Assembly (NCBI GenBank): GCA_001941065.1
Contig: MSHJ01000016.1
Location: 1-64,000, forward strand
DNA length: 64,000 bases
From: Alistipes sp. Zagget8
Lineage (GTDB): Bacteria > Bacteroidota > Bacteroidia > Bacteroidales > Rikenellaceae
Direction of reading: 5' to 3'
Translations under genes and position numbers: made by a program
The notes under the pieces: model-generated
What the model was told of the DNA's origin: nothing
The model's database searches: none
What the model saw: the letters and a program-made list of their open reading frames with translations, nothing else
Shown here: piece after piece, positions 55,014 to 64,000 of the stretch
How the letters are laid out: every line of letters begins with the position of its first letter
Position numbering within the stretch: the first letter of the stretch is position 1

Positions 55014-56575
55014 TTATAATTCGTAGGCTTTATACTATATTCCATCCGATTATGAAAAGTCATTACCACAGTATGCGAATCCGCAAAACAATTGTATTCC
55101 ATAGAAACTTTCGCCTGGACCAGGTGCACACTTTCAGCCCCCTTTAAGGTTATTATGGCACAAGATGTTACAATACAAGTATCGGATACAGACAATACCT
55201 CGACATTTGGTGCAAGATGAATATAATTTTCAGCCCAAATTAAAGATGACAAACCATCCATTACCACAAAATCGGCATTGTTCATTTTAAACGAACGGCA
55301 ATGGAGACAAGAACGGTATCCATTATGTTCGGCCATTATGCAGTAAGGAGTCTCCTCAATGAGATGCACTTTTGCTCTGCGTCCTATGCGAAATCCACCC
55401 CAGACTTCACTTGAGTCCGTTCTGTTTATGCTCACCGTATTGTGCGCGACCGTACTGCGCTCATATTGCCTTCTGCCATTTTTTTCATAAGTGGATATGC
55501 CCGTATCAATGATAAATGGCTTGCCGTTCACACGCAATTCATAATTAAACGTATCTGCGTGTATATGTCCGGGCTGATAAGAGGCCATTATATTTCCAAT
55601 ATCAACGAAAACTTCTAAATTATGATTTGAGAATCGGCGGTATCCGCAATTCTTCATCTCAAGAGGCTGCCATTGCAAACCGACTCTATCGGCATATCTG
55701 AATAGTTCCTGTGGGATCGGGGCAATCCCGAAAGCCGAATCATTAAACAGCGGATAAGTCCCATCTGTAAACAATATACTTTGCAGATGCCCAAGCATCC
55801 TGATTGCCTTCTCCCGCAGAAATGATGTGATTTTGTTTTGATCGGGGAAGCGATTATTATTTATCGAAAAATTGTAACAGTCAAGCAGACGGTCAAGCAA
55901 GATGCAATGGTACATCGGAGACAGCTCATAGTGTGCTCCATCAGGAAGAATCTGCTCATTTAATTCCCGATAAAGCAGATTAACCGATTTTTTATAAAAT
56001 TCTTTGTCCGAAAAATAGATGGACGCAATAAATAGCGAATAAGCATCTTCCAATAGATGATTCCCCAGTAAATGATACTCCAATTTCCTTTCAAGCAACT
56101 TATACTGAGCATATAACGAATCTGTCCACCGTATTAAGCGGGCATTTGAAATTTGGTCGCGGTAACCGGAAATAAATTTTATCCAATTTACACCCCGGAG
56201 AGCTGTCGGATAAGGATCCAACCCGACCTTATTCTTGGAAAGTGCAGCAATAAACCCATCAATCCATCGGCTCCCCTCCTCAACTGACATCTCAGGTTGC
56301 AACAACCAGTCCATATAATTGAGGTTATAAGCCCACAATATACCATATTGCATTTCACTCCAAGAGGAGAAAGTCGATTTAATATTCAGAAAAGAAAAGG
56401 CCCCGTCTGCATAACATGGGTATTTGTTAATAACCGTTAAATACTTGCAATCTTTTATCTCCTCATAACATTTATACGGTTTAAATTTCCTACTTAGCAA
56501 CCGATTCTTTATTTGATAAACAATCTGTATGGGACGAAGGTGGATTATCGTCCGTAATAGTAGAAAAAAGTTCAT
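55010..56575 (-). CDS. Heparinase II/III-like protein
   Basis: 521 residues. An alpha/alpha-barrel N-terminal half (YRDQISNARLIRWTDSLYAQYKLLERKLEYHLLGNHLLEDAYS) is followed by the heparinase II/III beta-sandwich: YQPGHIHADTFNYELRVNGKPFIIDTGISTYEKNGRRQYERSTVAHNTVSI. The H-x-D/N-x... and tyrosine/histidine positions of polysaccharide lyases are present. No signal peptide is obvious. Such proteins recur beside WbuB-type transferases in O-antigen loci and are thought to trim or modify the polymer, but the activity is not established. Confidence 0.85.
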   Translation of the reverse strand: MNFFLLLRTIIHLRPIQIVYQIKNRLLSRKFKPYKCYEEIKDCKYLTVINKYPCYADGAFSFLNIKSTFSSWSEMQYGILWAYNLNYMDWLLQPEMSVEEGSRWIDGFIAALSKNKVGLDPYPTALRGVNWIKFISGYRDQISNARLIRWTDSLYAQYKLLERKLEYHLLGNHLLEDAYSLFIASIYFSDKEFYKKSVNLLYRELNEQILPDGAHYELSPMYHCILLDRLLDCYNFSINNNRFPDQNKITSFLREKAIRMLGHLQSILFTDGTYPLFNDSAFGIAPIPQELFRYADRVGLQWQPLEMKNCGYRRFSNHNLEVFVDIGNIMASYQPGHIHADTFNYELRVNGKPFIIDTGISTYEKNGRRQYERSTVAHNTVSINRTDSSEVWGGFRIGRRAKVHLIEETPYCIMAEHNGYRSCLHCRSFKMNNADFVVMDGLSSLIWAENYIHLAPNVEVLSVSDTCIVTSCAIITLKGAESVHLVQAKVSMEYNCFADSHTVVMTFHNRMEYSIKPTNYK

Positions 56576-56578
56576 TGA

Positions 56579-57631
56579 TTATAATTCAACTTTGATATTT
56601 TTTCCATCGACCTTTTTGTACGCAATCGGATAGATCCATAATTCATTGCTATCTCCCGTTTTCTGAGGAAAAGTAATGGCCCCATATTGAAATAGCTTCA
56701 TCGGCCAACAATCTTTTTCGTATTTCCGGATAATTCTAATGTCGGTCAAATCTGTCTTCCTCATTGTAATCAGATGGACTTCATTACTTTTTATTCCATT
56801 ACCCAACTTTTTCGAAAACAAATCCGTATATCCTCGTCCTTCCGGCGGCTCGACCGTTGTTGAAAAAACATAATAGTCCTTGGTCTCGGTACCATAAATA
56901 CAACTTCCATTGATACTGATCAATGGAATGGGATCATATCCATTTTGAGGTGTTAGCCGGTAAATATGATTTTCAGTTTCTACAGAATCCGTTGCATAGA
57001 TAATTCCATCTTCATAAGGGAATGCAACGACTGCACGATATTTTTGGCCTCCGATTTTTATCGGAATCACTTGCGTCCAATTCTTATCAGCCCTATATAT
57101 CCCGGCTTGCTTTTCATTATCCCCGGTAAGTATCCAGAATTGTTCATTGTTATAATCGTAAATAATATTGTGAATATGTCGAATACTGTCACAAGGAAAT
57201 GAAAATACGATATCGCTATGTCCGTCTTGTAATAACCGATAAATATTGACCTTTTCATGACAATGATTAGCCCCATACTCTCCCCAGAAAATATTCGCCT
57301 CCGCATTTAAAAAGTTTAACGGCTCACTCCAGCCGTTTCGATTTTCTTGCAGAAGCATTATTTGATTTTGTATGATATCAATTCGCCATATTTTATGTAA
57401 AAAACAACATACAAATATGTCGTCTGCCACTTTACATGTACTCCGTGGCTCCAAACGCAATAATCGGTTAGTCAGCCGGATTTTCGATAGCAGCTTCTTT
57501 ATCAATCCACAATGTATACGACCGACTCGCCGTATATCGCCATTATCACAATATTTTACATAGAACGAAAAATTCTTATATAGGAGTACCTTATCTTGCT
57601 CTAAAAATATAATTTTATATGAACTAAACAT
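56579..57631 (-). CDS. Unknown protein with beta-propeller-like repeats
   Basis: 350 residues without signal peptide or membrane helix. Repeated strands such as VADDIFVCCFLHKIWRIDI, EQFWILTGDNEKQAGIYRADK and EDGIIYATDSVETENHIYRL suggest blades of a five- or six-bladed propeller. Family not recognised. It lies three bases from the heparinase-like gene and 9 bases from a GT4 gene. It might be a soluble glycosidase- or lectin-like fold acting with the heparinase-like protein. Confidence 0.6.
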   Translation of the reverse strand: MFSSYKIIFLEQDKVLLYKNFSFYVKYCDNGDIRRVGRIHCGLIKKLLSKIRLTNRLLRLEPRSTCKVADDIFVCCFLHKIWRIDIIQNQIMLLQENRNGWSEPLNFLNAEANIFWGEYGANHCHEKVNIYRLLQDGHSDIVFSFPCDSIRHIHNIIYDYNNEQFWILTGDNEKQAGIYRADKNWTQVIPIKIGGQKYRAVVAFPYEDGIIYATDSVETENHIYRLTPQNGYDPIPLISINGSCIYGTETKDYYVFSTTVEPPEGRGYTDLFSKKLGNGIKSNEVHLITMRKTDLTDIRIIRKYEKDCWPMKLFQYGAITFPQKTGDSNELWIYPIAYKKVDGKNIKVEL

Positions 57632-57640
57632 ATAACTTAT

Positions 57641-58660
57641 TTATTGCTGCACAAGTGTTTCTACAATCCCGTCTATATAGTTTTCTATATAAAAATTATT
57701 TGCCGACCTAAAACTGCCCTCTTTGAGTTGCTGCAGTTTCGCTCTATCAACATCAAGTTCAGAAATGGCCCGAATCAACTCATCCTCATCATTCTTTCTG
57801 AGAACGACTCCATCCTTCCCATCCGACACGATCTCGGCATTATGGCTTTCATTACTTACAATGGAGGTGATACCGGCAATTTTAGCTTCAACCAGAATTC
57901 CCGGAACGCCTTCCGTTTTATACCGGGTTGGTAAAATCAAAATATCGTAATTGCCAAGTTCTCTGTAAACCTGCTCAGGAGTTCCTTTAAAGTTCCCCTT
58001 ATATATTGCGTTTGATACACGTGAAATATTATTCTCAAAATCTTCTTTATAAGCCTCGTATACGCTCCCATAAAATGCGAAATCGACATTACTCAGTTTT
58101 GCGGCAGCACTTAATACAATATCCGCCCCCTTTTCAGGTCTTATATAAGAAAAAAAGACACAGCGCAATTTTCCAGCATTATCTTTGACCGAAATTTTCT
58201 CTTCCGGTTTAAATCGCCCATTAGGATATAATGCACAATTAGTCATACCTGCAGAGCGTAATTCGTCAAGCATGCTGCTTGTTTCAACATAAACCATTTT
58301 ATAACGCCTCACCCACTTTCTATATTCCTCATCCATCGCAATCGTATGAGCATCCGTTCCTCCCATGATCAAGATTATGGATTTCGACATTGCCCTTTTA
58401 TTGAAGATGTAAAATAATTTGGAAAAAGTTCTCCGGGTACATACGCCGGTGGAAATACCTATTACAAATTTATTTTTCGGATTGAGGAATACGAAAACGA
58501 ATTTCAATAATTCCCACACACTCCTATGCCTCGTTATTTTATTGAGATCGATCTTTTTTAACTTGAGCCCCTTGCCTGAAAGGGCATAAAACAAATCCCT
58601 ATTTTTAATTGTCACGCCACCGCCCTCTATTGGGAATGCGCCTAAATAATAGATATTCAC
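57641..58660 (-). CDS. Family 4 glycosyltransferase
   Basis: 339 residues. Short GT-B enzyme; N-terminus MNIYYLGAFPIEGGGVTIKNRDLF, donor side LPTRYKTEGVPGILVEAKIAGITSIVSN with the E-x7-E motif. Acts in assembly of the second polymer. Sugar not predictable. Four bases from the ATP-grasp gene. Confidence 0.88.
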   Translation of the reverse strand: MNIYYLGAFPIEGGGVTIKNRDLFYALSGKGLKLKKIDLNKITRHRSVWELLKFVFVFLNPKNKFVIGISTGVCTRRTFSKLFYIFNKRAMSKSIILIMGGTDAHTIAMDEEYRKWVRRYKMVYVETSSMLDELRSAGMTNCALYPNGRFKPEEKISVKDNAGKLRCVFFSYIRPEKGADIVLSAAAKLSNVDFAFYGSVYEAYKEDFENNISRVSNAIYKGNFKGTPEQVYRELGNYDILILPTRYKTEGVPGILVEAKIAGITSIVSNESHNAEIVSDGKDGVVLRKNDEDELIRAISELDVDRAKLQQLKEGSFRSANNFYIENYIDGIVETLVQQ

Positions 58661-58664
58661 AACA

Positions 58665-59780
58665 CTAATGTCTAGACATTTTAAATAACTTCAGAATCAT
58701 AATTACCGGCTGCATAAAAAAAGGCTTCAGGTCCGATTTATCAAACAAGTCGATAGTTGTAACATATTCACCTTCATTCTTTAGTTCTCTGCATTTTTTA
58801 TAGGACAGATTCTTCTTGTTTTTTACGCTCATGATCTCTTTTAATGGGAATCTCCAGCATATTTTCATTTTAGACGATGCAGACGGGAGAAATACACTTT
58901 CAGAGCATTTGGATTTAAGCATCCCAATCGATCCCCATGGTCTCGGGTTTATATCTAAAACATACATTTCACCGGTTAGACTATCTTTTTTAAGATCAAA
59001 TTGCAGGAATCCGGAATAATTGGTTGCCTGGATAAACAAATCGGTCTGCCGTCCTATTTCGTCCATGATATTCTTATCGGAAAGTTCAATCGTGTAACAA
59101 CTGACTCCTTGCGGATATTGCCTCGCTTGTATAAAATAGACGACATTAACGGGCTTTCCATTTTTGAAATATCCGCCATACCCATACTCAAATTGGTTAT
59201 TTCCGGCAATAACCTTCTGAAGGAGTAAATCCTCCTTATAAAGCTCCTTGTTTTCAGAATATGAAAGGATATCCAAGAGTTCTTGCTTATTGTTTATGAA
59301 ATTGATCTTTTTTATGGGAGATGTTCCATGTTTAAGATTGGGCTTTATGGCAATCGGATAAGAAAGATGCTCCAAATCTGCGACATCATATTCATCGGGA
59401 AATCTCATGCCCAATGCTTTACAGTATTGAATCAAATCATCCTTAGCCGCGATCAACCGTAGAAGATGTTCTTGTGGCTCTATGAAATCAATCAAGTTGA
59501 ATACGATCGGGTACTCTTCTATAAACAATGTCAAATACTGATCGCTGCATATATATGCAACAGGCTTATTCTCGACTTCATTCAATATGCCGAATATCGC
59601 TTTTTCGACCTTTTTCTTTGATTCCGCTGCATAATATTTTGTCAACGTATTTGAATATCTGCCTATGTCATCCGATTTGCCAATTCCATAAATTTTCGCA
59701 TTCATTTTTTTTAATTGCCTGGAAAGGAAAAGTCCGGCCGGTCCCATTCCAAAAACAATTACAGCAGATTGATTACTCAT
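58665..59780 (-). CDS. ATP-grasp domain protein
   Basis: 371 residues from MSNQSAVIVFGMGPAGLFLSRQL. An N-terminal Rossmann-like pre-grasp domain is followed by ATP-grasp features (DLIQYCKALGMRFPDEY, YPIAIKPNLKHGTSPIKK, LQKVIAG, and DINPRPWGSIG with the metal-binding asparagine). Proteins of this kind make carboxylate-amine bonds. In this locus it may attach an amino acid to a sugar, but nothing shows the substrate. The ATG at 59780 follows the hexapeptide stop by one base. Confidence 0.75.
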   Translation of the reverse strand: MSNQSAVIVFGMGPAGLFLSRQLKKMNAKIYGIGKSDDIGRYSNTLTKYYAAESKKKVEKAIFGILNEVENKPVAYICSDQYLTLFIEEYPIVFNLIDFIEPQEHLLRLIAAKDDLIQYCKALGMRFPDEYDVADLEHLSYPIAIKPNLKHGTSPIKKINFINNKQELLDILSYSENKELYKEDLLLQKVIAGNNQFEYGYGGYFKNGKPVNVVYFIQARQYPQGVSCYTIELSDKNIMDEIGRQTDLFIQATNYSGFLQFDLKKDSLTGEMYVLDINPRPWGSIGMLKSKCSESVFLPSASSKMKICWRFPLKEIMSVKNKKNLSYKKCRELKNEGEYVTTIDLFDKSDLKPFFMQPVIMILKLFKMSRH

Positions 59781-59781
59781 G

Positions 59782-60219
59782 TTAAATATAATCGTTAATA
59801 TCAATATCGGATTTGATCACTTTGGCAGGAGTTCCAACTGCAACAGAATTTGATAGCACATCGTGTAATACGATAGACCCGGCCCCAATAACAACATTAT
59901 CGCCAATCACAACAGGTCCGAGAATCTTTGTGCCGGTACTAATATGTACGTTATTACCGATTTTGGGAACTGCCTGGTATTTCGATCGTCCCCCAATCGT
60001 TACGCATGTACCAATGACACAATTATTACCAATCTCAGCTCTGCCGTGTATAACAGTTGCAATTCCCCCATATCCGAATTTCGTTCCTTTCCCTATTTTA
60101 CAACTTGCCGGAACAGAACAGTTAAACAATAAATATTGCAAATAGTAAATCAACTTGGGAATGATCCCAATGTGGTGCCGATACAACCAATTTGCAACAC
60201 GATACCAATGGATTAACAT
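59782..60219 (-). CDS. Serine-acetyltransferase-like hexapeptide transferase
   Basis: 145 residues from MLIHWYRVANWLYRHHIGIIPKL. Hexapeptide repeats start near residue 60 (IGKGTKFGYGGIATVIHGRAEIGNNCVIG), with the CysE/WcaB-like GTCVTIGG loop and VAVGTPAKVIK end. It most likely transfers acetyl from acetyl-CoA to a polymer sugar or precursor. Start overlaps the preceding gene by seven bases. Confidence 0.82.
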   Translation of the reverse strand: MLIHWYRVANWLYRHHIGIIPKLIYYLQYLLFNCSVPASCKIGKGTKFGYGGIATVIHGRAEIGNNCVIGTCVTIGGRSKYQAVPKIGNNVHISTGTKILGPVVIGDNVVIGAGSIVLHDVLSNSVAVGTPAKVIKSDIDINDYI

Positions 60220-61322
60220 GACTCTGAGTTTAATATATCCATCATCAGACCGACATAATTTTGACAACAAGTCTCCATATTATAATTTTTAAACGATTCT
60301 TTTGATGCCATTTTCATATTATTGATTTGAGGATCAGAATAATTCATAAACCTTTTCAGGACAGCTTCAATATCTTCCCGAGACGGGCTGCATGCCAATA
60401 ATCCATTAACGCCATCCTGAATCATATTTCTAATACCACCGACCGGAGTACAAATAGGTATAGTTCCAACCGAAAAACTTTCAATCAAGGAAATGGGCAT
60501 CCCCTCGTATATAGACGACAGACAGAAAGCATCCGCAGCTCGCATATAATCTCGTGGATTCATACGAGTCCCCAGAAGATGGACATAAGGAGAATTTAGC
60601 TGTACCAATTTTTGTTCGAGTCGGGGTTCTTCTACGCTTCCGATTATAACCAACTCGATCCGTTTTCCCATCTTGTTCAAAGAAATAACCGCTTTAGCAA
60701 GTTCGACTTGGTTTTTAGCCTGTTGAATACGCGCCACATTCACAATTAACCGTGCATCCTTGTTTTGTTTCAGTGCCGCCAGTTCGGCAGAAATCCGGCT
60801 GATGTCAATCGCATCATTATAGGCGGGGCGTCCATTATAAATAAGAGAGGACTTCAAATGATAAAGATCGGCAAACGATTGTTGAGACTCTTCAGAAATA
60901 GTAACCGGATGTACACGCCTTGTTCGAAATGCAAACTTTCGACACCACTTACTTATACCATTTCCAGCCTCCTTTACGGCGTCACTATGAATAGTATGAA
61001 TGAATTTAATATCTCCTTTTAGAAAAAATGCAAGCCCCGAATAAGAGATTGCCCGAAGATGAGTATGGACAATATCGGGTCTTTGTCGATGAATTAACCG
61101 GTTCAAACGAAAAAATAAACCCAGATCCATCCCCTTTTTTTTATTCATGCTGATCAGTTCGACACGATCACATAATTTCTCACAAAAAAACCCAGCCTTA
61201 TCCAGACTATACAAAACAACGAGAATTATCTTATGATCTTTTGACAACTCATTGCACAGATCAACAACGAAACGCTCTGCTCCCCCTTGTCCAAGTTGTG
61301 GTATTATTTCAAGAATCTTCAT
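60213..61322 (-). CDS. Family 4 glycosyltransferase
   Basis: 369 residues. KILEIIPQLGQGGAERFVVDLCNEL is the usual acceptor-side loop; SSIYEGMPISLIESFSVGTIPICTP is the donor site with E-x7-E. Acts on the cytoplasmic face of the membrane in assembly of the second polymer. Confidence 0.92.
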   Translation of the reverse strand: MKILEIIPQLGQGGAERFVVDLCNELSKDHKIILVVLYSLDKAGFFCEKLCDRVELISMNKKKGMDLGLFFRLNRLIHRQRPDIVHTHLRAISYSGLAFFLKGDIKFIHTIHSDAVKEAGNGISKWCRKFAFRTRRVHPVTISEESQQSFADLYHLKSSLIYNGRPAYNDAIDISRISAELAALKQNKDARLIVNVARIQQAKNQVELAKAVISLNKMGKRIELVIIGSVEEPRLEQKLVQLNSPYVHLLGTRMNPRDYMRAADAFCLSSIYEGMPISLIESFSVGTIPICTPVGGIRNMIQDGVNGLLACSPSREDIEAVLKRFMNYSDPQINNMKMASKESFKNYNMETCCQNYVGLMMDILNSESC

Positions 61323-61330
61323 TACGTCTG

Positions 61331-62413
61331 TTACTGGATTTTATACAACATATATGCGAAATCATACAGATTCGCAAGAATCAACATATAGAAACAACCT
61401 TTAATGAGCGGAGTCCGCCTCTGCCTATACAAAAAGAAGATCATAAATATTGTAAGCGGATATAAAGCGGCATCCCAAAAGCGCGGGGATAAAAAAGCAG
61501 AAACGGCCTGACCATTAAAAAGGAATGACACATATATGAGTATATATGCATATTGTAACAAGACTTTATACCCATATTTAATTCCCTCCTTCTTAAAATA
61601 CAGTTTCCATATTGCCAGGATCAATAATACGAGTATCGGGATTCGGTGTATTCCCAGTTGCACCAGCCCGTTGGCATTTGCCACCTGATAGAAATCAGAA
61701 TTCAAATATCTTTCGCCCACCTCCTGCGTGCTTTCATCTGCAATGGCAGAGGCGATGACATATGACGAAAGATTATACATAGATCTGTATATTATGGGAA
61801 ACACGAATAAAGAACCCATGTATATCCATTTACTGAATGGTATTAGAGCCAACGCAAGCATTATGGCGTAAACAACCATGCTTTTATGTAAAAAATAGGA
61901 CAGAAATACCAATACAGCACCCAATATATATGATCCTGCTTTCGATTTATCGGAGAAAAATATCAATACGAATCCATAGAATAAAACAACATAGCCAAGC
62001 GATTGTCGAGGCGCCGGAAAATAAAGCATCAGCAATAAGGAAAATATGAATATTGCAAAGCCTGCATTCAGCCTCAACCTCTTAAATATGAGGACTAATA
62101 TAATTGCCGCTGTCCCCCAAACGGCACATCTCCAGATATAGTAACTTTCCGGCAATACTTTTATTAACCAATAATAAAAAGGCTCAATATGAATATTATA
62201 ATTTGAGTGCCGTAAATCAGCATATAGACTTTCATAATGCAAAAAATCACCGGCACAAAAACCGAAAGTTGAAAATAGGATTATGACAATGCAGAATCCC
62301 CCAAACGTACCATTCCGTTCCGTATTCCTTTTTATCTGCCCCCGATAGTAAAATAGAATGGCAAGCCAGATAATAAGGTTAAAACAGATATCCCAAGAAG
62401 TGATTTGCTCCAT
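61331..62413 (-). CDS. EpsG-like polysaccharide polymerase
   Basis: 360 residues with about ten membrane helices. DFLHYESLYADLRHSNYNIHIEPFYYWLIKVLP and FPAPRQSLGYVVLFYGF fit the EpsG family, in which the polymerase joins repeat units in the periplasm. It lies eight bases from the GT4 gene. Confidence 0.8.
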   Translation of the reverse strand: MEQITSWDICFNLIIWLAILFYYRGQIKRNTERNGTFGGFCIVIILFSTFGFCAGDFLHYESLYADLRHSNYNIHIEPFYYWLIKVLPESYYIWRCAVWGTAAIILVLIFKRLRLNAGFAIFIFSLLLMLYFPAPRQSLGYVVLFYGFVLIFFSDKSKAGSYILGAVLVFLSYFLHKSMVVYAIMLALALIPFSKWIYMGSLFVFPIIYRSMYNLSSYVIASAIADESTQEVGERYLNSDFYQVANANGLVQLGIHRIPILVLLILAIWKLYFKKEGIKYGYKVLLQYAYILIYVSFLFNGQAVSAFLSPRFWDAALYPLTIFMIFFLYRQRRTPLIKGCFYMLILANLYDFAYMLYKIQ

Positions 62414-62419
62414 TACTTA

Positions 62420-63445
62420 TCAAAAAAGAAATTTCGTCACTCTACATCTATTCAATAAATAGCTAAGGCAATAAGAACAGACGAACACCAAAAGGAATCC
62501 GAGCCAGGGAACCATATAGTCCGGAAATCTCAACAGCACATCAGAGCGATAATAAATCAATCGTAAGAGTATTTCCTGAAAAATATAAATCCCAAAAGAA
62601 TATATTGCGATTGAATGAATAATATTGCAGGCCGATCTTTTAACCTGCAAATGATATCCGATATAATAATATATGATAACAGCTAATATTGAATAGCATA
62701 AGCGAAGCATCGTACGAATATGAATCACAACAGTTTTTTTCACAATAGGAGTTGTATCATCGACTTGTAGCCATCGAGCTATTACCATTGTTGAAACGAC
62801 AAACAGAATAGCATATACCATTAATACCAATATGAATCGATTCGCCGTCAACCACTTTTGGACTTTTTGCCTATTATTGAAAAACAAGACGCCCAAATGG
62901 AAGAAAAAACAATAGTACAGACTGATTTTAATGACAGGTATTGCAGGGTATGGAAGCGTACATAAGTATGCAAAAATCAATAAATATTTATTACTTATCT
63001 TCTGTCCCAAATACAGTTCAAAGACGAAACACCAAAATAACATCGGCAAAAACCAGAGATGACCTATCCCGTTTAGCAGCATGATGATTGTGTTGCATAA
63101 TCGCCCATGGTTATAATTAAAAATTAGAATTATAACCAATCCCCATTTTATGGCCGGGACATATAATCGTTTAATTTTTTTTATTATTATAGTCCTGTGA
63201 TCTTGTTTTTTTCGGAGCCCAAAGGCAAAAATATAGCCGGCGATCATTACGAACGCCTCGAGCATTCCGCTGTATGCAACCTTCCCGATCCAATAATAAA
63301 ACACATTGTCAGAATCATGATTCGGAAGTGCATCCCATCCGAATGCATACGGGGCAAATGCATGATATAAAACGAGCATAATAACCACCAGGCATCGCAT
63401 TATATCTATTTCCGGCAACCAAATTCTATTCAATGGTCCCTGCAT
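62420..63445 (-). CDS. Acyltransferase family 3 membrane protein
   Basis: 341 residues with about ten membrane helices. LPEIDIMRCLVVIMLVLYHAF holds the conserved catalytic R-x10-H arrangement of acyltransferase-3 proteins; HLWFLPMLFWCFVFELYLG is the second conserved block. It would O-acetylate the polymer or a glycolipid. It starts one base before the neighbouring gene's stop region. Confidence 0.85.
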   Translation of the reverse strand: MQGPLNRIWLPEIDIMRCLVVIMLVLYHAFAPYAFGWDALPNHDSDNVFYYWIGKVAYSGMLEAFVMIAGYIFAFGLRKKQDHRTIIIKKIKRLYVPAIKWGLVIILIFNYNHGRLCNTIIMLLNGIGHLWFLPMLFWCFVFELYLGQKISNKYLLIFAYLCTLPYPAIPVIKISLYYCFFFHLGVLFFNNRQKVQKWLTANRFILVLMVYAILFVVSTMVIARWLQVDDTTPIVKKTVVIHIRTMLRLCYSILAVIIYYYIGYHLQVKRSACNIIHSIAIYSFGIYIFQEILLRLIYYRSDVLLRFPDYMVPWLGFLLVFVCSYCLSYLLNRCRVTKFLF

Positions 63446-64000
63446 CTATTTTCTATGTTTAAGTTTTCGGACAAATCTTAAAACAGACAATGGTGTAAAA
63501 AAACGAAGGTATAAGAAAACACCTGCGACTTTCATTACTTCACTCATATTGGGTCTACCGATGATATCGCATAAGACGACATCCTGAAAATAAGTTCTCG
63601 ATTGTTTAAAATATGCCAAATCGCCATACAATGCGATTGACGCCATAATCCCAGATTTGAAATAGCGGAATGCCCGATTCGAAGAATGATCCATTACATG
63701 TAACTCTCTGAATTCATCCATTTGCTCGATCAAATGCATCGCATTAATTTGATGCGAGAGACTCATTTTCACCGAGGTATATGAATTGGGATTACCGAGA
63801 TCGTAATAATAGAACCCCTGCGGAATATAAGCCAACTTTTGAGCAAAAAACATCAAACGATACATGACCGACAGATCTTCACGCATATTCAGCCCTTCGA
63901 TCGGGTATATATCATGGTCTGTATAAAGTGAATGTCTTATGAGTTTATTCGATAACGAAGAATGAACCTCCCCAGTTAATACTTGCCTCATACACTCCAT
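63446..64000 (-). CDS. Family 2 glycosyltransferase, C-terminal part only
   Basis: 184 residues are visible and the frame is open at base 64000, so the N-terminal GT-A half lies outside the window. MREDLSVMYRLMFFAQKLAYIPQGFYYYDLGNPNSYT matches the part after the catalytic aspartates in GT2 enzymes of capsule loci. Confidence 0.8.
   Translation of the reverse strand: MECMRQVLTGEVHSSLSNKLIRHSLYTDHDIYPIEGLNMREDLSVMYRLMFFAQKLAYIPQGFYYYDLGNPNSYTSVKMSLSHQINAMHLIEQMDEFRELHVMDHSSNRAFRYFKSGIMASIALYGDLAYFKQSRTYFQDVVLCDIIGRPNMSEVMKVAGVFLYLRFFTPLSVLRFVRKLKHRK

Overview
The window looks like a chromosome segment of a gut Bacteroidales bacterium, most likely Alistipes or a close relative. The reasons are Bacteroidetes-type promoters (TAnnTTTG -7 boxes), SusC/SusD and ECF-sigma/FecR genes, an UpxY-type antiterminator heading a capsule locus, and fairly GC-rich housekeeping genes beside AT-rich accessory genes. 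The species assignment is an inference.

Region 1 (1-7336) is the right end of an integrated mobile element. It holds the C-terminal part of a large AT-rich protein (possibly a YobI-like NTPase), then a leftward row of a small DNA methyltransferase and nine mostly unrecognised small genes with tight or ATGA overlaps, a hairpin-rich non-coding stretch, and two small excisionase-like helix-turn-helix genes. It ends at a copy of a tRNA 3' end (best match tRNA-His) followed by a tRNA-style terminator, which I read as the attachment site.

Region 2 (7338-19353) is chromosomal core: a YjdI-like ferredoxin, enolase, a cation/proton antiporter, two tandem outer-membrane beta-barrel paralogues, queA, nadB, prfC, a pirin and a KamA-type radical SAM protein. 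Clear hairpin terminators and divergent promoters separate the units.

Region 3 (19572-40085) is a leftward capsule/exopolysaccharide operon of 18 genes. It starts with an UpxY antiterminator and a membrane 4,6-dehydratase, and ends with an initiating sugar transferase and a DegT aminotransferase. Between these GC-richer ends lies an AT-richer variable centre: UDP-HexNAc epimerase and dehydrogenase (probably making a hexuronic acid), UDP-galactopyranose mutase, Wzx flippase, Wzy-like polymerase, several glycosyltransferases, acyltransferases, an SDR-cytidylyltransferase fusion followed by LicD, and a polysaccharide deacetylase. The aminotransferase and the deacetylase each carry a single-base frameshift.

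Region 4 (40413-53734) is a polysaccharide utilisation locus. An ECF sigma factor, FecR-type anti-sigma, SusC with an STN signalling domain, SusD, a DUF1735-like lipoprotein and a PA14-containing GH3 glycosidase run rightward. An EEP-family lipoprotein and a PKD/beta-propeller lipoprotein run leftward on the other side.

Region 5 (53826-64000) is part of a second leftward surface-polysaccharide locus that continues beyond the window. It has three GT4 enzymes, a heparinase II/III-like protein, an unrecognised probable beta-propeller, an ATP-grasp protein, a hexapeptide acetyltransferase, an EpsG-like polymerase, an acyltransferase-3 protein and a cut-off GT2. No CRISPR array, rRNA, complete tRNA or intact insertion sequence was seen.
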